This document shows, in pieces, positions 15,156-21,782 of a stretch of DNA of 37,314 nucleotides (positions are counted from its first letter, which is position 1; each line of letters begins with the position of its first letter). The notes beneath the pieces were generated by a model. That model did not search any database and was not told the origin of the DNA. It saw only the letters and a program-made list of their open reading frames with translations. The position numbers and the translations under genes are program-made. Source of the DNA: Anaerolineaceae bacterium UBA2274 (GTDB lineage: Bacteria; Chloroflexota; Anaerolineae; Anaerolineales; Anaerolineaceae); assembly GCA_002347705.1 (NCBI GenBank), contig DDWY01000087.1:1-37314 (forward strand). The letters are read 5' to 3'.

Positions 15156-16838
15156 CTATTCAAAGGCAATGATCAACTGGTAATGCGGCTGACCGCCTTC
15201 GTGGATTTCAATCTCTTTGTCCGGGTATTCCTCGCGAATCTGATCGCCAAGCTTGTTAACCTGCTGTTGGTTTATGCCTTCCCCGTAGAAGAGGGTTATC
15301 CGTTCAATATCTTCCAGGTCTGCCTTTTGGAACAATTCCTTCAGAGCTCCTTCAATCGTAGCCGCGGATGAAACCAGTTTGCCATCGTATAGAGCAATGA
15401 CCTGTCCTTTTTCTACCTGCACACCTTCGATCTCTACCGAGCGGGTGGAAATGGTGATTTCGCCAGTATGCACCTCGGTAATCGCCTCACGCATGGATTC
15501 TTCATTTTCCTCAAGGCTGCCATCTGGCATCAATCGCAGCATGGCTGCAAAGCCCTGCGGAGCATTGCGAGTTGGAATGACGGCAATTTTCTTGACGCTC
15601 ACCTTGGCCGCGTTCTGGGCAGCCAAAATGATATTTTTGTTGTTCGGCAAGATTACAATCTTGTCCGTTGGCAGGTTCTCAAAGGACGCAACCAGCTCTT
15701 TGACGCTGGGGTTCATCGTCTGCCCGCCCTGCACGATAGCTGCCACTCCCAAGCTGGCAAAGATGCGCGTGAGACCTTCTCCCGGAGAAACCGCCACCAC
15801 TGCCACTTCGCCAGGATTGACTTTTGCCAGGGTCAATTTGGCGTCTTCTTTACTGCGACCGTTCATCTGCTCCTGGAGGTTTTCCATCATAATTTTCTTG
15901 ACGATACCGAGGCTTTCGGTGTAGGCAATCGGCTCATACCTTTTGTCCAGGGCGGTATGGATGTGCATCCGGTAAATACCATCACCCTCACCCACCTGGA
16001 TGCTTGTGCCGATCTCAGTCAGCCCTTCATAATAGTGATCCAAAACGAAATTACCGTTGGGAGTAAAGTCAATCACAACCTCATAGTCCTGACCCTCTTC
16101 AACGTTTTCCAGGGCGTGGCTCAGGTCGAGCTCAGCCAGGGGTCGCAACACCGCGCCGGATGGATCCAGAGAGAGTCCCTGCAGCATGCGCAGCATGCCT
16201 TCGAAGATGTAGAACAAACCCATGCCGCCCGAGTCCACCACACCAGCCTGCTTTAGGATTGGCAGCAGTTCCGGGGTATTTTTCACACTCACATCGCCGG
16301 CTGCCACAATCGCCACCAACATCTCGCTCAGGTTGGAATCCTCCCTCAGAGCTTCCTCTGCTGCAGTGGTCATATCCTTCATAACGGTCAGGATGGTGCC
16401 TTCCACAGGGCGAACAACGCCTTTGTAGGCGGTGTTGCGGCCTTCTTGCATGGCTCGCAACAGCAAACCGGTATCCATCGTTTCATAATGGTCAAGCGCG
16501 CGTGAGAACCCGCGCCAGATCTGTGAAAGGATGACACCACTGTTGCCTCTGGCTCCCATCAGAGCGCCTTGCGCAAAATGACGGCCTGTTTCGCCCACAT
16601 TGGTCGAGCGATTTTGATCGGCTTCAGCAAATGCCGCCTGCATGGTAAGGACCATGTTGGTACCGGTATCGCCATCAGGCACCGGAAAGACGTTCAATGA
16701 GTTAACATACTGCTGGTTGGTTGTTAGCCAGAGCAAACCAGCTTCAAAGAGTAACATTAACCCATCGCCGTTAATGGGAGACTTCAATAGCCGGTGGCGT
16801 TCAGCCTCATCAGGCAGGGTTCGGTAAATTTCGTTCAT
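15156..16838 (-). CDS. fakA: DAK2-family fatty acid kinase subunit (FakA / YloV)
   Basis: FakA binds ATP and phosphorylates fatty acids held by a DegV-type FakB protein, feeding exogenous fatty acids into phospholipids. The N-terminal DAK2 domain has the nucleotide/Mg motif NVFPVPDGDTGTNM (49-62, D55 and D57) and GARGNSGVILSQIWRG. A middle domain and a C-terminal FakA domain follow, with PNNKNIILAAQ and a G-EG-hydrophobic end. The length of 560 aa is typical. AGGTG lies 5 nt before the ATG. No fakB is in the window. It lies 21 nt downstream of the Gls24-family gene, the same pairing as yloU-yloV in Bacillus. Confidence 0.92.
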   Translation of the reverse strand: MNEIYRTLPDEAERHRLLKSPINGDGLMLLFEAGLLWLTTNQQYVNSLNVFPVPDGDTGTNMVLTMQAAFAEADQNRSTNVGETGRHFAQGALMGARGNSGVILSQIWRGFSRALDHYETMDTGLLLRAMQEGRNTAYKGVVRPVEGTILTVMKDMTTAAEEALREDSNLSEMLVAIVAAGDVSVKNTPELLPILKQAGVVDSGGMGLFYIFEGMLRMLQGLSLDPSGAVLRPLAELDLSHALENVEEGQDYEVVIDFTPNGNFVLDHYYEGLTEIGTSIQVGEGDGIYRMHIHTALDKRYEPIAYTESLGIVKKIMMENLQEQMNGRSKEDAKLTLAKVNPGEVAVVAVSPGEGLTRIFASLGVAAIVQGGQTMNPSVKELVASFENLPTDKIVILPNNKNIILAAQNAAKVSVKKIAVIPTRNAPQGFAAMLRLMPDGSLEENEESMREAITEVHTGEITISTRSVEIEGVQVEKGQVIALYDGKLVSSAATIEGALKELFQKADLEDIERITLFYGEGINQQQVNKLGDQIREEYPDKEIEIHEGGQPHYQLIIAFE

Positions 16839-16859
16839 TCAACACCTATCAACATTTTA

Positions 16860-17216
16860 TTAATCCGGGTTACTTATTCGCAAGCCCCTGACATGGACAT
16901 CTACCCGCGTAACCGGGATTCCCATGGTTTTTTCGACACTATACTTGACGCTTTCTGCAACCGAATCCGCCACTGATTTAATCCGGAGACCATATTCGAT
17001 GATCAGATTAAGCTCGAGAGTGACCCCGTCTTCCTCCGAAATGACCAAAATGCCCACATCGGCTTCTTTCTTGAAAAAGCGCGAAACAGTTTCGGCAGGA
17101 TTCGCTGGCGCCAGGCTGATTACGCCATAAGATTGCAAGGCGGCATTGCGGGCAACCGTCTTGATTGCCTGCGGGAGGATGAAGATGCTGCCTTGTTGAT
17201 TACTTTGAGTTGTCAT
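16860..17216 (-). CDS. Asp23/Gls24 (YloU) family protein
   Basis: This small 118-aa protein has an alpha/beta Asp23/Gls24 domain covering most of its length (GSIFILPQAIKTVARNAAL at the start, a hydrophobic YGLRIKSVADSVAESVK in the second half, VTRVDVHVRGL at the end). Family members are linked to envelope stress or membrane-associated assemblies, and the exact role is unknown. A longer frame exists back to 17339, but ATG 17216 is chosen: it has AGAGGA about 8 nt upstream, and the extra 41 residues would run over the divergent promoter region and up to the rpmB start. Confidence 0.88.
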   Translation of the reverse strand: MTTQSNQQGSIFILPQAIKTVARNAALQSYGVISLAPANPAETVSRFFKKEADVGILVISEEDGVTLELNLIIEYGLRIKSVADSVAESVKYSVEKTMGIPVTRVDVHVRGLRISNPD

Positions 17217-17340
17217 AGAAATCCTCTTTCTCCGCAAAATATGCTTGATTCTTTTCTCGTTATCTGTTATTATAATTTCTTGCGTGTGTTGTAATGAATA
17301 CACATGCAGCCTGAAATTATAATACATAAGAGGTAACAAG
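17217..17340. promoter_or_regulatory. Divergent promoter region, Gls24 gene and rpmB
   Basis: This is an AT-rich spacer between divergent genes. Plus-strand TATAAT at 17318-17323 lies just before rpmB. Minus-strand TATAAT (complement of 17269-17274) points toward the Gls24-fakA operon. Neither has a convincing -35 box. Confidence 0.5.
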
Positions 17341-17526
17341 ATGGCAAAGTGCAGTCAATGTGGTAAAACCACAACTTTCGGTCATAATCGCAGTCACTCG
17401 CTGGTGGCAACCCGGCGTAAATTCCTGCCCAATCTTCAGCGCGTCACTGTGATGGAGAATGGCAGAAAAGTTCGTAAAGTCCTTTGCGCACGCTGCATCA
17501 AAACTTTGACCAAAAATTACAACTAG
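17341..17526 (+). CDS. rpmB: Ribosomal protein bL28
   Basis: This is a 61-aa basic protein of the large ribosomal subunit. It begins MAKCSQCGKTTTFGHNRSHS and has two Cys pairs (CSQC and CARC), the zinc-binding form of L28. AGAGGT lies 8 nt before the ATG. It is monocistronic, followed within 20 nt by a terminator, and is flanked by minus-strand genes on both sides. Confidence 0.97.
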   Translation: MAKCSQCGKTTTFGHNRSHSLVATRRKFLPNLQRVTVMENGRKVRKVLCARCIKTLTKNYN

Positions 17527-17543
17527 TTTGTTAACCCACAAAC

Positions 17544-17577
17544 GATCAAAAAGTCGCGTTTGCGGCTTTTTTGATTT
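17544..17577. terminator. Bidirectional terminator between rpmB and rpe
   Basis: A stem of about 12 bp with a GTTT loop is flanked by A-rich sequence on the left and a T-run on the right, so it can end transcription from both convergent genes. It overlaps the rpe stop codon. Confidence 0.85.
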
Positions 17578-18236
17578 TAAATCAATGCATCCCGCAAAGC
17601 ACGCACCCCACCGGCGATACCCTCGGGATGTTTAAAAACTGCGGTCCCAGCTACAAAGTTTCGCGCGCCAGCTTCATAATTGGCACCGATCGTGGCAGCC
17701 GTAATGCCGCCGTCCACTTGAACGATCGCCTTTGATCCCTGCTCGTCCAGGATCGCCCGGGTTTGCCGGATTTTGTCGATCGCCTGCGGAATGAAAGTCT
17801 GGCCGCCAAAGCCGGGGTTAACTGACATGATCAACACTAAGTCCACCATATCTACCAAAAGCTCCAGCGGATCCACAGGCGTACCCGGATTGAAGGTCAG
17901 CCCGGGTTTCACGCCCAGTTTGCGGATAATCTGCAGGGTGCGGTGAATATGCGGGCAGGTTTCGTAATGCACCGTCAGGTAATCCGCGCCAGCAGTAGCA
18001 AAGGTTTTCAAATGTTTCTCAGGCTCAACGATCATCAAATGCACGTCTAAAGGCAGTGAAGTTGACCTCTTGCAGGCCGCGACAATATCAGGACCAAAGG
18101 TAATGTTCGGGACAAACCTGCCATCCATGACATCAATGTGAATGGCGTCCGCGCCAGCTGCTTCGCAGGCTTGCAGATCTGAACCAAGTTGAGTGAGATC
18201 AGCAGAAAGGATTGAAGGGGAAATCAAAGCAGCCAT
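17577..18236 (-). CDS. rpe: Ribulose-phosphate 3-epimerase
   Basis: Rpe interconverts ribulose-5-phosphate and xylulose-5-phosphate in the pentose phosphate pathway. The 219-aa TIM barrel starts MAALISPSILSADL and has the metal and catalytic residues in AIHIDVMDG (H33, D35), PLDVHLMI and QVDGGI, plus MSVNPGFGGQ. ATG 18236 fits the family N-terminus and has GAGG 4 nt upstream. An alternative ATG at 18248 (adding MRGV) overlaps the kinase stop as TGATG and would be translationally coupled. Either way it is the second gene of the kinase operon. Confidence 0.96.
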   Translation of the reverse strand: MAALISPSILSADLTQLGSDLQACEAAGADAIHIDVMDGRFVPNITFGPDIVAACKRSTSLPLDVHLMIVEPEKHLKTFATAGADYLTVHYETCPHIHRTLQIIRKLGVKPGLTFNPGTPVDPLELLVDMVDLVLIMSVNPGFGGQTFIPQAIDKIRQTRAILDEQGSKAIVQVDGGITAATIGANYEAGARNFVAGTAVFKHPEGIAGGVRALRDALI

Positions 18237-18247
18237 AACACCTCGCA

Positions 18248-19408
18248 TCAGGGTTTGAGTAACAAGTAGACGTAAAACCAAAAAGGAATTAAGCCCAGCA
18301 ATAACATCGCTGCCAACAAGCCCAGCGACCAGGTCTTCCAATCAATAGGCGCTCTAACCCGTTCCTCTGCCAGGATTTCCATGTTTTCCTCTGTGGATTG
18401 GTTCGCTTGCGAGAGAAAGGCAAGATTTGTGGGAGTTCTTTCCGCCGTAGATGGTGTAAATTCTTTGGCTGGAGTGGGCGTGGGGGTATGAGCGGAAGGC
18501 TCACCAACAGGCACCGGGTTTGGCCGCACCTGTTCCAGCTTGGGAAGTTGCTGAAGATTCTCGTTTGGAAAGGAAACCGACCGTTCAGTTTCATAAAAAC
18601 CCATCAGCGGTCTTCCGAGCTGATCCGCTGTGCGATAGCGAGCAGAAGGCTCCTTGGAGAGCACCTTTAGAATGATCTCCTCCAGTTTGGCAGGGATGCT
18701 GGTGTTGTAATAGCGGGGTGCCACAGGCAGGTCCTCGCGATGCATACGCGCCAGCTCTGCAGAATCGGAAGCAATAAATGGCAATCTGCCAGCCAGCATC
18801 TCGTACAGGATCACACCCAGGGAGTAAACGTCTGAAGCCGGAGAAGGCGGCATCCCGCTGGCTTGCTCCGGCGAAAAGTAGTGCGGTGAACCCCAGACAA
18901 CTTCGCTGCGTTCATCAGGCGAGATGGTCGACAAGGCGCGCGCGATGCCAAAATCGGTTACTTTCAGACGACTCTCCGGAGTGACCAGCATGTTGTGGGG
19001 TTTGATATCACAGTGCACCAAGCCAGCGCGGTGGGCATACCCCACCCCACCACAAGCCTGGATCATCAACTCCAGTGCCTCGGTGATGCTGAAACGCTCC
19101 TTTTGCTTGATAAGCGTTTTCAGGTCGGTTCCTGGCATATATTCCATTACGATGAAAAGGTGCTTCTGGTCAAGACCGAAGTCGTGCACAGTGACAATGT
19201 TTGGATGGGAGAGGTTTGCGGCTGCCTTGGCTTCCTGTCGGAAGCGTTCGCGAAAGGCAACATCCTGGGAGAAATCTTCACGCAGGGCTTTAACCGCCAC
19301 ATAACGCTCAAGCATCAGGTCTTTGGCTTTGTAAACAATGGCCATGCCGCCTGTGCCCAGCGTTTGTTCGAGTTGGTAGCGATCATTAAGGATGCCGAGA
19401 GTGCTCAT
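18248..19408 (-). CDS. pknB: Membrane-anchored Ser/Thr protein kinase, no extracellular sensor
   Basis: A complete Hanks-type kinase domain occupies residues 11 to about 275. It has the Gly loop LGTGGMAIVY (17-26), AVK (K40), E59, catalytic loop HCDIKPHN (D134, K136, N139), DFG (152-154), and SPE in place of APE (179-181). HRD is HCD, so it is a non-RD kinase. A Thr/Pro-rich juxtamembrane region follows, and a single membrane span (about 362-384) ends the protein (386 aa). There are no PASTA repeats or other outside domain. It is followed by rpe, as in the prkC region of Bacillus, but no PP2C phosphatase gene lies beside it. Confidence 0.95.
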   Translation of the reverse strand: MSTLGILNDRYQLEQTLGTGGMAIVYKAKDLMLERYVAVKALREDFSQDVAFRERFRQEAKAAANLSHPNIVTVHDFGLDQKHLFIVMEYMPGTDLKTLIKQKERFSITEALELMIQACGGVGYAHRAGLVHCDIKPHNMLVTPESRLKVTDFGIARALSTISPDERSEVVWGSPHYFSPEQASGMPPSPASDVYSLGVILYEMLAGRLPFIASDSAELARMHREDLPVAPRYYNTSIPAKLEEIILKVLSKEPSARYRTADQLGRPLMGFYETERSVSFPNENLQQLPKLEQVRPNPVPVGEPSAHTPTPTPAKEFTPSTAERTPTNLAFLSQANQSTEENMEILAEERVRAPIDWKTWSLGLLAAMLLLGLIPFWFYVYLLLKP

Positions 19409-19416
19409 ACGATGCC

Positions 19417-19422
19417 ATTATA
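19417..19422 (-). promoter_or_regulatory. -10 box of pknB, possibly leaderless transcript
   Basis: A perfect minus-strand TATAAT ends 9 nt before the ATG at 19408, so the transcript would begin at or within a few nt of the start codon. No TTGACA-like -35 and no Shine-Dalgarno are seen. This is inferred from spacing only. Confidence 0.4.
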
Positions 19423-19429
19423 ATGCAAA

Positions 19430-19717
19430 TCGAAAGGCCATCAGTCTCTGGTAAGGCTCGGGTAAGGCTTACAGGTGATCCTCCGTCTTCCCTTTAACAG
19501 CATAAGGCTGTCAACACACATACTTATTCGCAGACCTTGTACATACTGATGACCAATTCTCTTTGCACGGCTTCAGACCCCCTGTTTAAGACCGCAAAAC
19601 CTTTCCTTAAAACTCTCTTCATTAAGTGGCTACGCGCAGTGAGATTTAACATCTCAACTTGACCCCCTTGAAAATGCGAAAAATCAATATTTCTTTGCAA
19701 ATTGCATGCCCAATTAC
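19430..19717. other. Spacer between pknB and the mraZ promoter
   Basis: There is no gene here. A 9-bp direct repeat GGTAAGGCT (about 19450-19471) is the only clear structure. The rest is unremarkable AT-rich sequence upstream of the dcw promoter. Confidence 0.5.
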
Positions 19718-19746
19718 TTGCTTTTTTGGCATTAGGGGTCTATAAT
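19718..19746 (+). promoter_or_regulatory. Main dcw cluster promoter
   Basis: TTGCTT (19718-19723) and a perfect TATAAT (19741-19746) are separated by exactly 17 nt, the best housekeeping-type promoter in the window. It lies 98 nt before the mraZ ATG. The MraZ decamer boxes begin inside its -10 element. Confidence 0.85.
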
Positions 19747-19790
19747 GTGTGCAAGATTGTCATAAAGTGTCAGAAAGTGTCACAAAACTG
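19744..19790 (+). promoter_or_regulatory. mraZ operator: Tandem MraZ operator boxes
   Basis: There are boxes at an exact 10-bp period: AATGTGT (19744), AGATTGT (19754), AAAGTGT (19764), AAAGTGT (19774) and a weak AAAACTG (19784), separated by 3-nt spacers. Known MraZ proteins bind tandem repeats of about one helical turn upstream of their own gene. The AAAGTG[T/G]-N3 form matches what is described for Mollicutes, while E. coli uses TGGGN. The position over and just downstream of the -10 box suggests repression, though activation is known in some species. Confidence 0.75.
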
Positions 19791-19794
19791 AAAA

Positions 19795-19818
19795 GAAGCG
19801 CTGGTGAACCGGCGCTTC
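19795..19818 (+). other. Hairpin in the mraZ leader
   Basis: GAAGCGC (19795-19801) pairs with GCGCTTC (19812-19818), and the inner bases extend the stem to a 4-nt TGAA loop. It ends 7 nt before the purine-rich AAAGGGAG Shine-Dalgarno of mraZ. There is no U-run, so it is not a terminator. It could stabilise the mRNA 5' end. Confidence 0.65.
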
Positions 19819-19843
19819 GGCAATTAAAGGGAGTTTAGAACAA

Positions 19844-20290
19844 ATGTTTTATGGAAGGTTCGAACACAATATTGACAAGAAAGGTCGGATGACTGTTCCC
19901 TCCACTTACCGCGAACAAACCGTCGGCGATCTTGTCTGCGTGACCAAAGGGCTGGATGGTAATCTAATGGCCTATTCCAAAGACAAGTTCGACATCATCG
20001 CTGACTCGATCAACAGCATTTCCATCACGGATCCTGACTTGCGCTCCATGCGCCGTGAAATCCTGGGTGGTTCAGCTGAACTCACTTATGACACTGCTGG
20101 ACGCATCCTCATCCCGACACACTTGCGGAAGTTTGCCGGCATTGAGGAAAAAGTGGTCATCATCGGCGTAGGAGACAGCTTTGAGATCTGGGCTCCCGAA
20201 CAGCTTGACGCAGAAGAAAACGCGAACGGCGATCCGAAAGCCAATGCTGAACGCTGGGCAATGTTCAATATCAATACCAGAGGAAATTGA
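19844..20290 (+). CDS. mraZ: Transcriptional regulator MraZ
   Basis: MraZ is the DNA-binding regulator of the dcw cluster and forms a ring of SpoVT/AbrB-type domains. The 148-aa protein shows both half-domains: MFYGRFEHNIDKKGRMTVPS at the N-terminus and DTAGRILIPTHLRKFAG in the second half. Length is normal. The ATG follows AAAGGGAG by 10 nt. It opens the cluster and is preceded by tandem boxes it probably binds itself. The stop codon lies 8 nt before the preferred rsmH start. Confidence 0.97.
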   Translation: MFYGRFEHNIDKKGRMTVPSTYREQTVGDLVCVTKGLDGNLMAYSKDKFDIIADSINSISITDPDLRSMRREILGGSAELTYDTAGRILIPTHLRKFAGIEEKVVIIGVGDSFEIWAPEQLDAEENANGDPKANAERWAMFNINTRGN

Positions 20291-20298
20291 GGAAAGCG

Positions 20299-21228
20299 GT
20301 GAGCGAGGACCCCTTCCCGCACCGCCCGGTACTTTACAAAGAAACAATTCAATATCTGGCTCCCTCGAGCCCGAAGCGTTACCTGGATTGCACTGCCGGA
20401 GCCGGCGGTCATTCTGAAGGCATCCTGACCGAGAGCGCTCCATCTGGAGAACTCCTGGCACTGGACCTCGACCCACTGGCGATCCATCTTACCAGGCAGC
20501 GCCTCAGTCCTTTCGGCGATCGCGCGCAGGTAGTGCACGCATCTTACCTGCAGAGTGCCGACATCCTGCAAAACATTGGTTGGCAGGGCGTTGACGGGAT
20601 TGTGATGGATTTGGGCGTGTCCTCCATGCAGCTCGACCAAAGCGAACGCGGCTTCTCCTTCAGACACGACGGTCTGTTGGATATGCGCTTTGACCCTACC
20701 CAGGGTCAGACTGCCGCTGATCTGGTGAACAAACTGGGGGAAGCTGATCTGGCAGACATTATCTGGCGCTACGGTGAGGAACGCTTCTCCAGGCGCATCG
20801 CCCGGGCAATTCTGAGAGCCAGACCCTTGACAACTACGGGGGAATTGGCAGAGGTTGTGCGGAATGCGATTGGCAGGAGCAAAGAAAAGCAGGATCCCGC
20901 CACCAGAACCTTTCAAGCCTTACGAATTGCGGTCAACGACGAACTCAAGACCGTTGAACAGGCAATACCAAGCCTGATTGCACTTTTAAACAAACATGGA
21001 CGCCTTGCGGTCATCAGCTTCCATTCTTTGGAGGACCGACTGGTGAAACAGGCTTTCAAACGCGAGAGCATCGACTGCATCTGCCCTCCCGAGCAGCCCG
21101 TCTGCACCTGTGGGCATAAAGCCAGCGTCCGGTTATTGACCTCCAAACCGATCACAGCATCAATGGCAGAGGTCGAAAGCAATCCGCGTTCCCGCAGTGC
21201 AAAGTTGCGGGTAGTTGAGAAGTTATAG
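20299..21228 (+). CDS. rsmH: 16S rRNA (cytosine-1402-N4)-methyltransferase
   Basis: RsmH uses S-adenosylmethionine to methylate C1402 in the ribosomal decoding centre. The protein begins MSEDPFPHRPVLYKE, with SAM-binding LDCTAGAGGHSEGIL, MDLGVSSMQLD, FSFRHDGLLDMRFD and the C-terminal AVISFHSLEDRLVK. GTG 20299 is preferred (309 aa): GAGGA lies about 6 nt upstream and it matches the family N-terminus. A TTG at 20287, overlapping the mraZ stop, would add four residues. Confidence 0.96.
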   Translation: MSEDPFPHRPVLYKETIQYLAPSSPKRYLDCTAGAGGHSEGILTESAPSGELLALDLDPLAIHLTRQRLSPFGDRAQVVHASYLQSADILQNIGWQGVDGIVMDLGVSSMQLDQSERGFSFRHDGLLDMRFDPTQGQTAADLVNKLGEADLADIIWRYGEERFSRRIARAILRARPLTTTGELAEVVRNAIGRSKEKQDPATRTFQALRIAVNDELKTVEQAIPSLIALLNKHGRLAVISFHSLEDRLVKQAFKRESIDCICPPEQPVCTCGHKASVRLLTSKPITASMAEVESNPRSRSAKLRVVEKL

Positions 21229-21260
21229 AGGAATGGCACGGAAACTGCACGGAAAAGGCT

Positions 21261-21782
21261 ATGAAAAAGAATCTCGTACAAGCCTATAAACAAGCCCCCT
21301 GGCGAACGCAAATCCAGTGGATTGGCATATTCTTGCTGGTCCTGGTTGGGGTTGCGGTGATTGCCGGCGTCTACCTGATGATCAGCGGGCGTGCTGCCGC
21401 CACCGGAAGGCGTATTCAGAGCCTGGAAGCTGAAATCAGCGCTCTTGAAATGGAAATCAACGATCTCAAGACTCAGTACGCGCAAGTGTCCTCTGCAAAA
21501 TCCTTAAGCGAAAGAGCAGAAGCACTGAACATGACTTTGTTGGATCCTCTCAAGGCGATGTATATTGAAGTCCCCGGCTACATACCCCCTTCCCAGCCAG
21601 CACTGGCACCTCCCCCCACCGTTGAAGACATCAGCACTCCCGTGCTCTTGCCGGAATTTACTGCTTCCTTATGGGATTGGCTCCGGCTGCAGGTTTTCAT
21701 TGAACCGAATCTATCAGCAGAATCGACCGAAAGTAATGATACCGGGCTTATTTCACCCGCTCCGACAGAGGTGACTCCATGA
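21261..21782 (+). CDS. ftsL: FtsL-like septum protein
   Basis: This 173-aa bitopic membrane protein has a short basic cytoplasmic N-terminus, one membrane span (about 20-43), a heptad-like Leu/Glu coiled coil (about 50-75), a motif resembling the FtsL end (SLSERAEALNM), then a long Pro/Ser/Thr-rich tail. Sequence similarity to FtsL is weak, as is normal. The assignment rests on layout and on position between rsmH and ftsI. FtsL recruits FtsQ and activates FtsWI in known systems. The tail after residue 95 is longer than in E. coli FtsL (121 aa). Its stop overlaps the ftsI start as ATGA. Confidence 0.75.
   Translation: MKKNLVQAYKQAPWRTQIQWIGIFLLVLVGVAVIAGVYLMISGRAAATGRRIQSLEAEISALEMEINDLKTQYAQVSSAKSLSERAEALNMTLLDPLKAMYIEVPGYIPPSQPALAPPPTVEDISTPVLLPEFTASLWDWLRLQVFIEPNLSAESTESNDTGLISPAPTEVTP

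Noticed and set aside
15468..16256. 262-codon plus-strand ORF inside fakA
   Set aside because: It lies antisense to a well-supported gene with all FakA motifs; His/Gln-rich composition is that of a shadow frame.
17217..17339. Upstream extension of the Gls24-family protein by 41 residues
   Set aside because: It would run through the divergent promoter region and abut rpmB; ATG 17216 has its own AGAGGA and fits the family.
21233..21289. 18-codon ORF (starts MARKLHGKG) between rsmH and ftsL
   Set aside because: The Shine-Dalgarno is adjacent to the ATG with no proper spacing, and the frame overlaps the ftsL start; probably just the ftsL leader, which contains a direct repeat GCACGGAAA.
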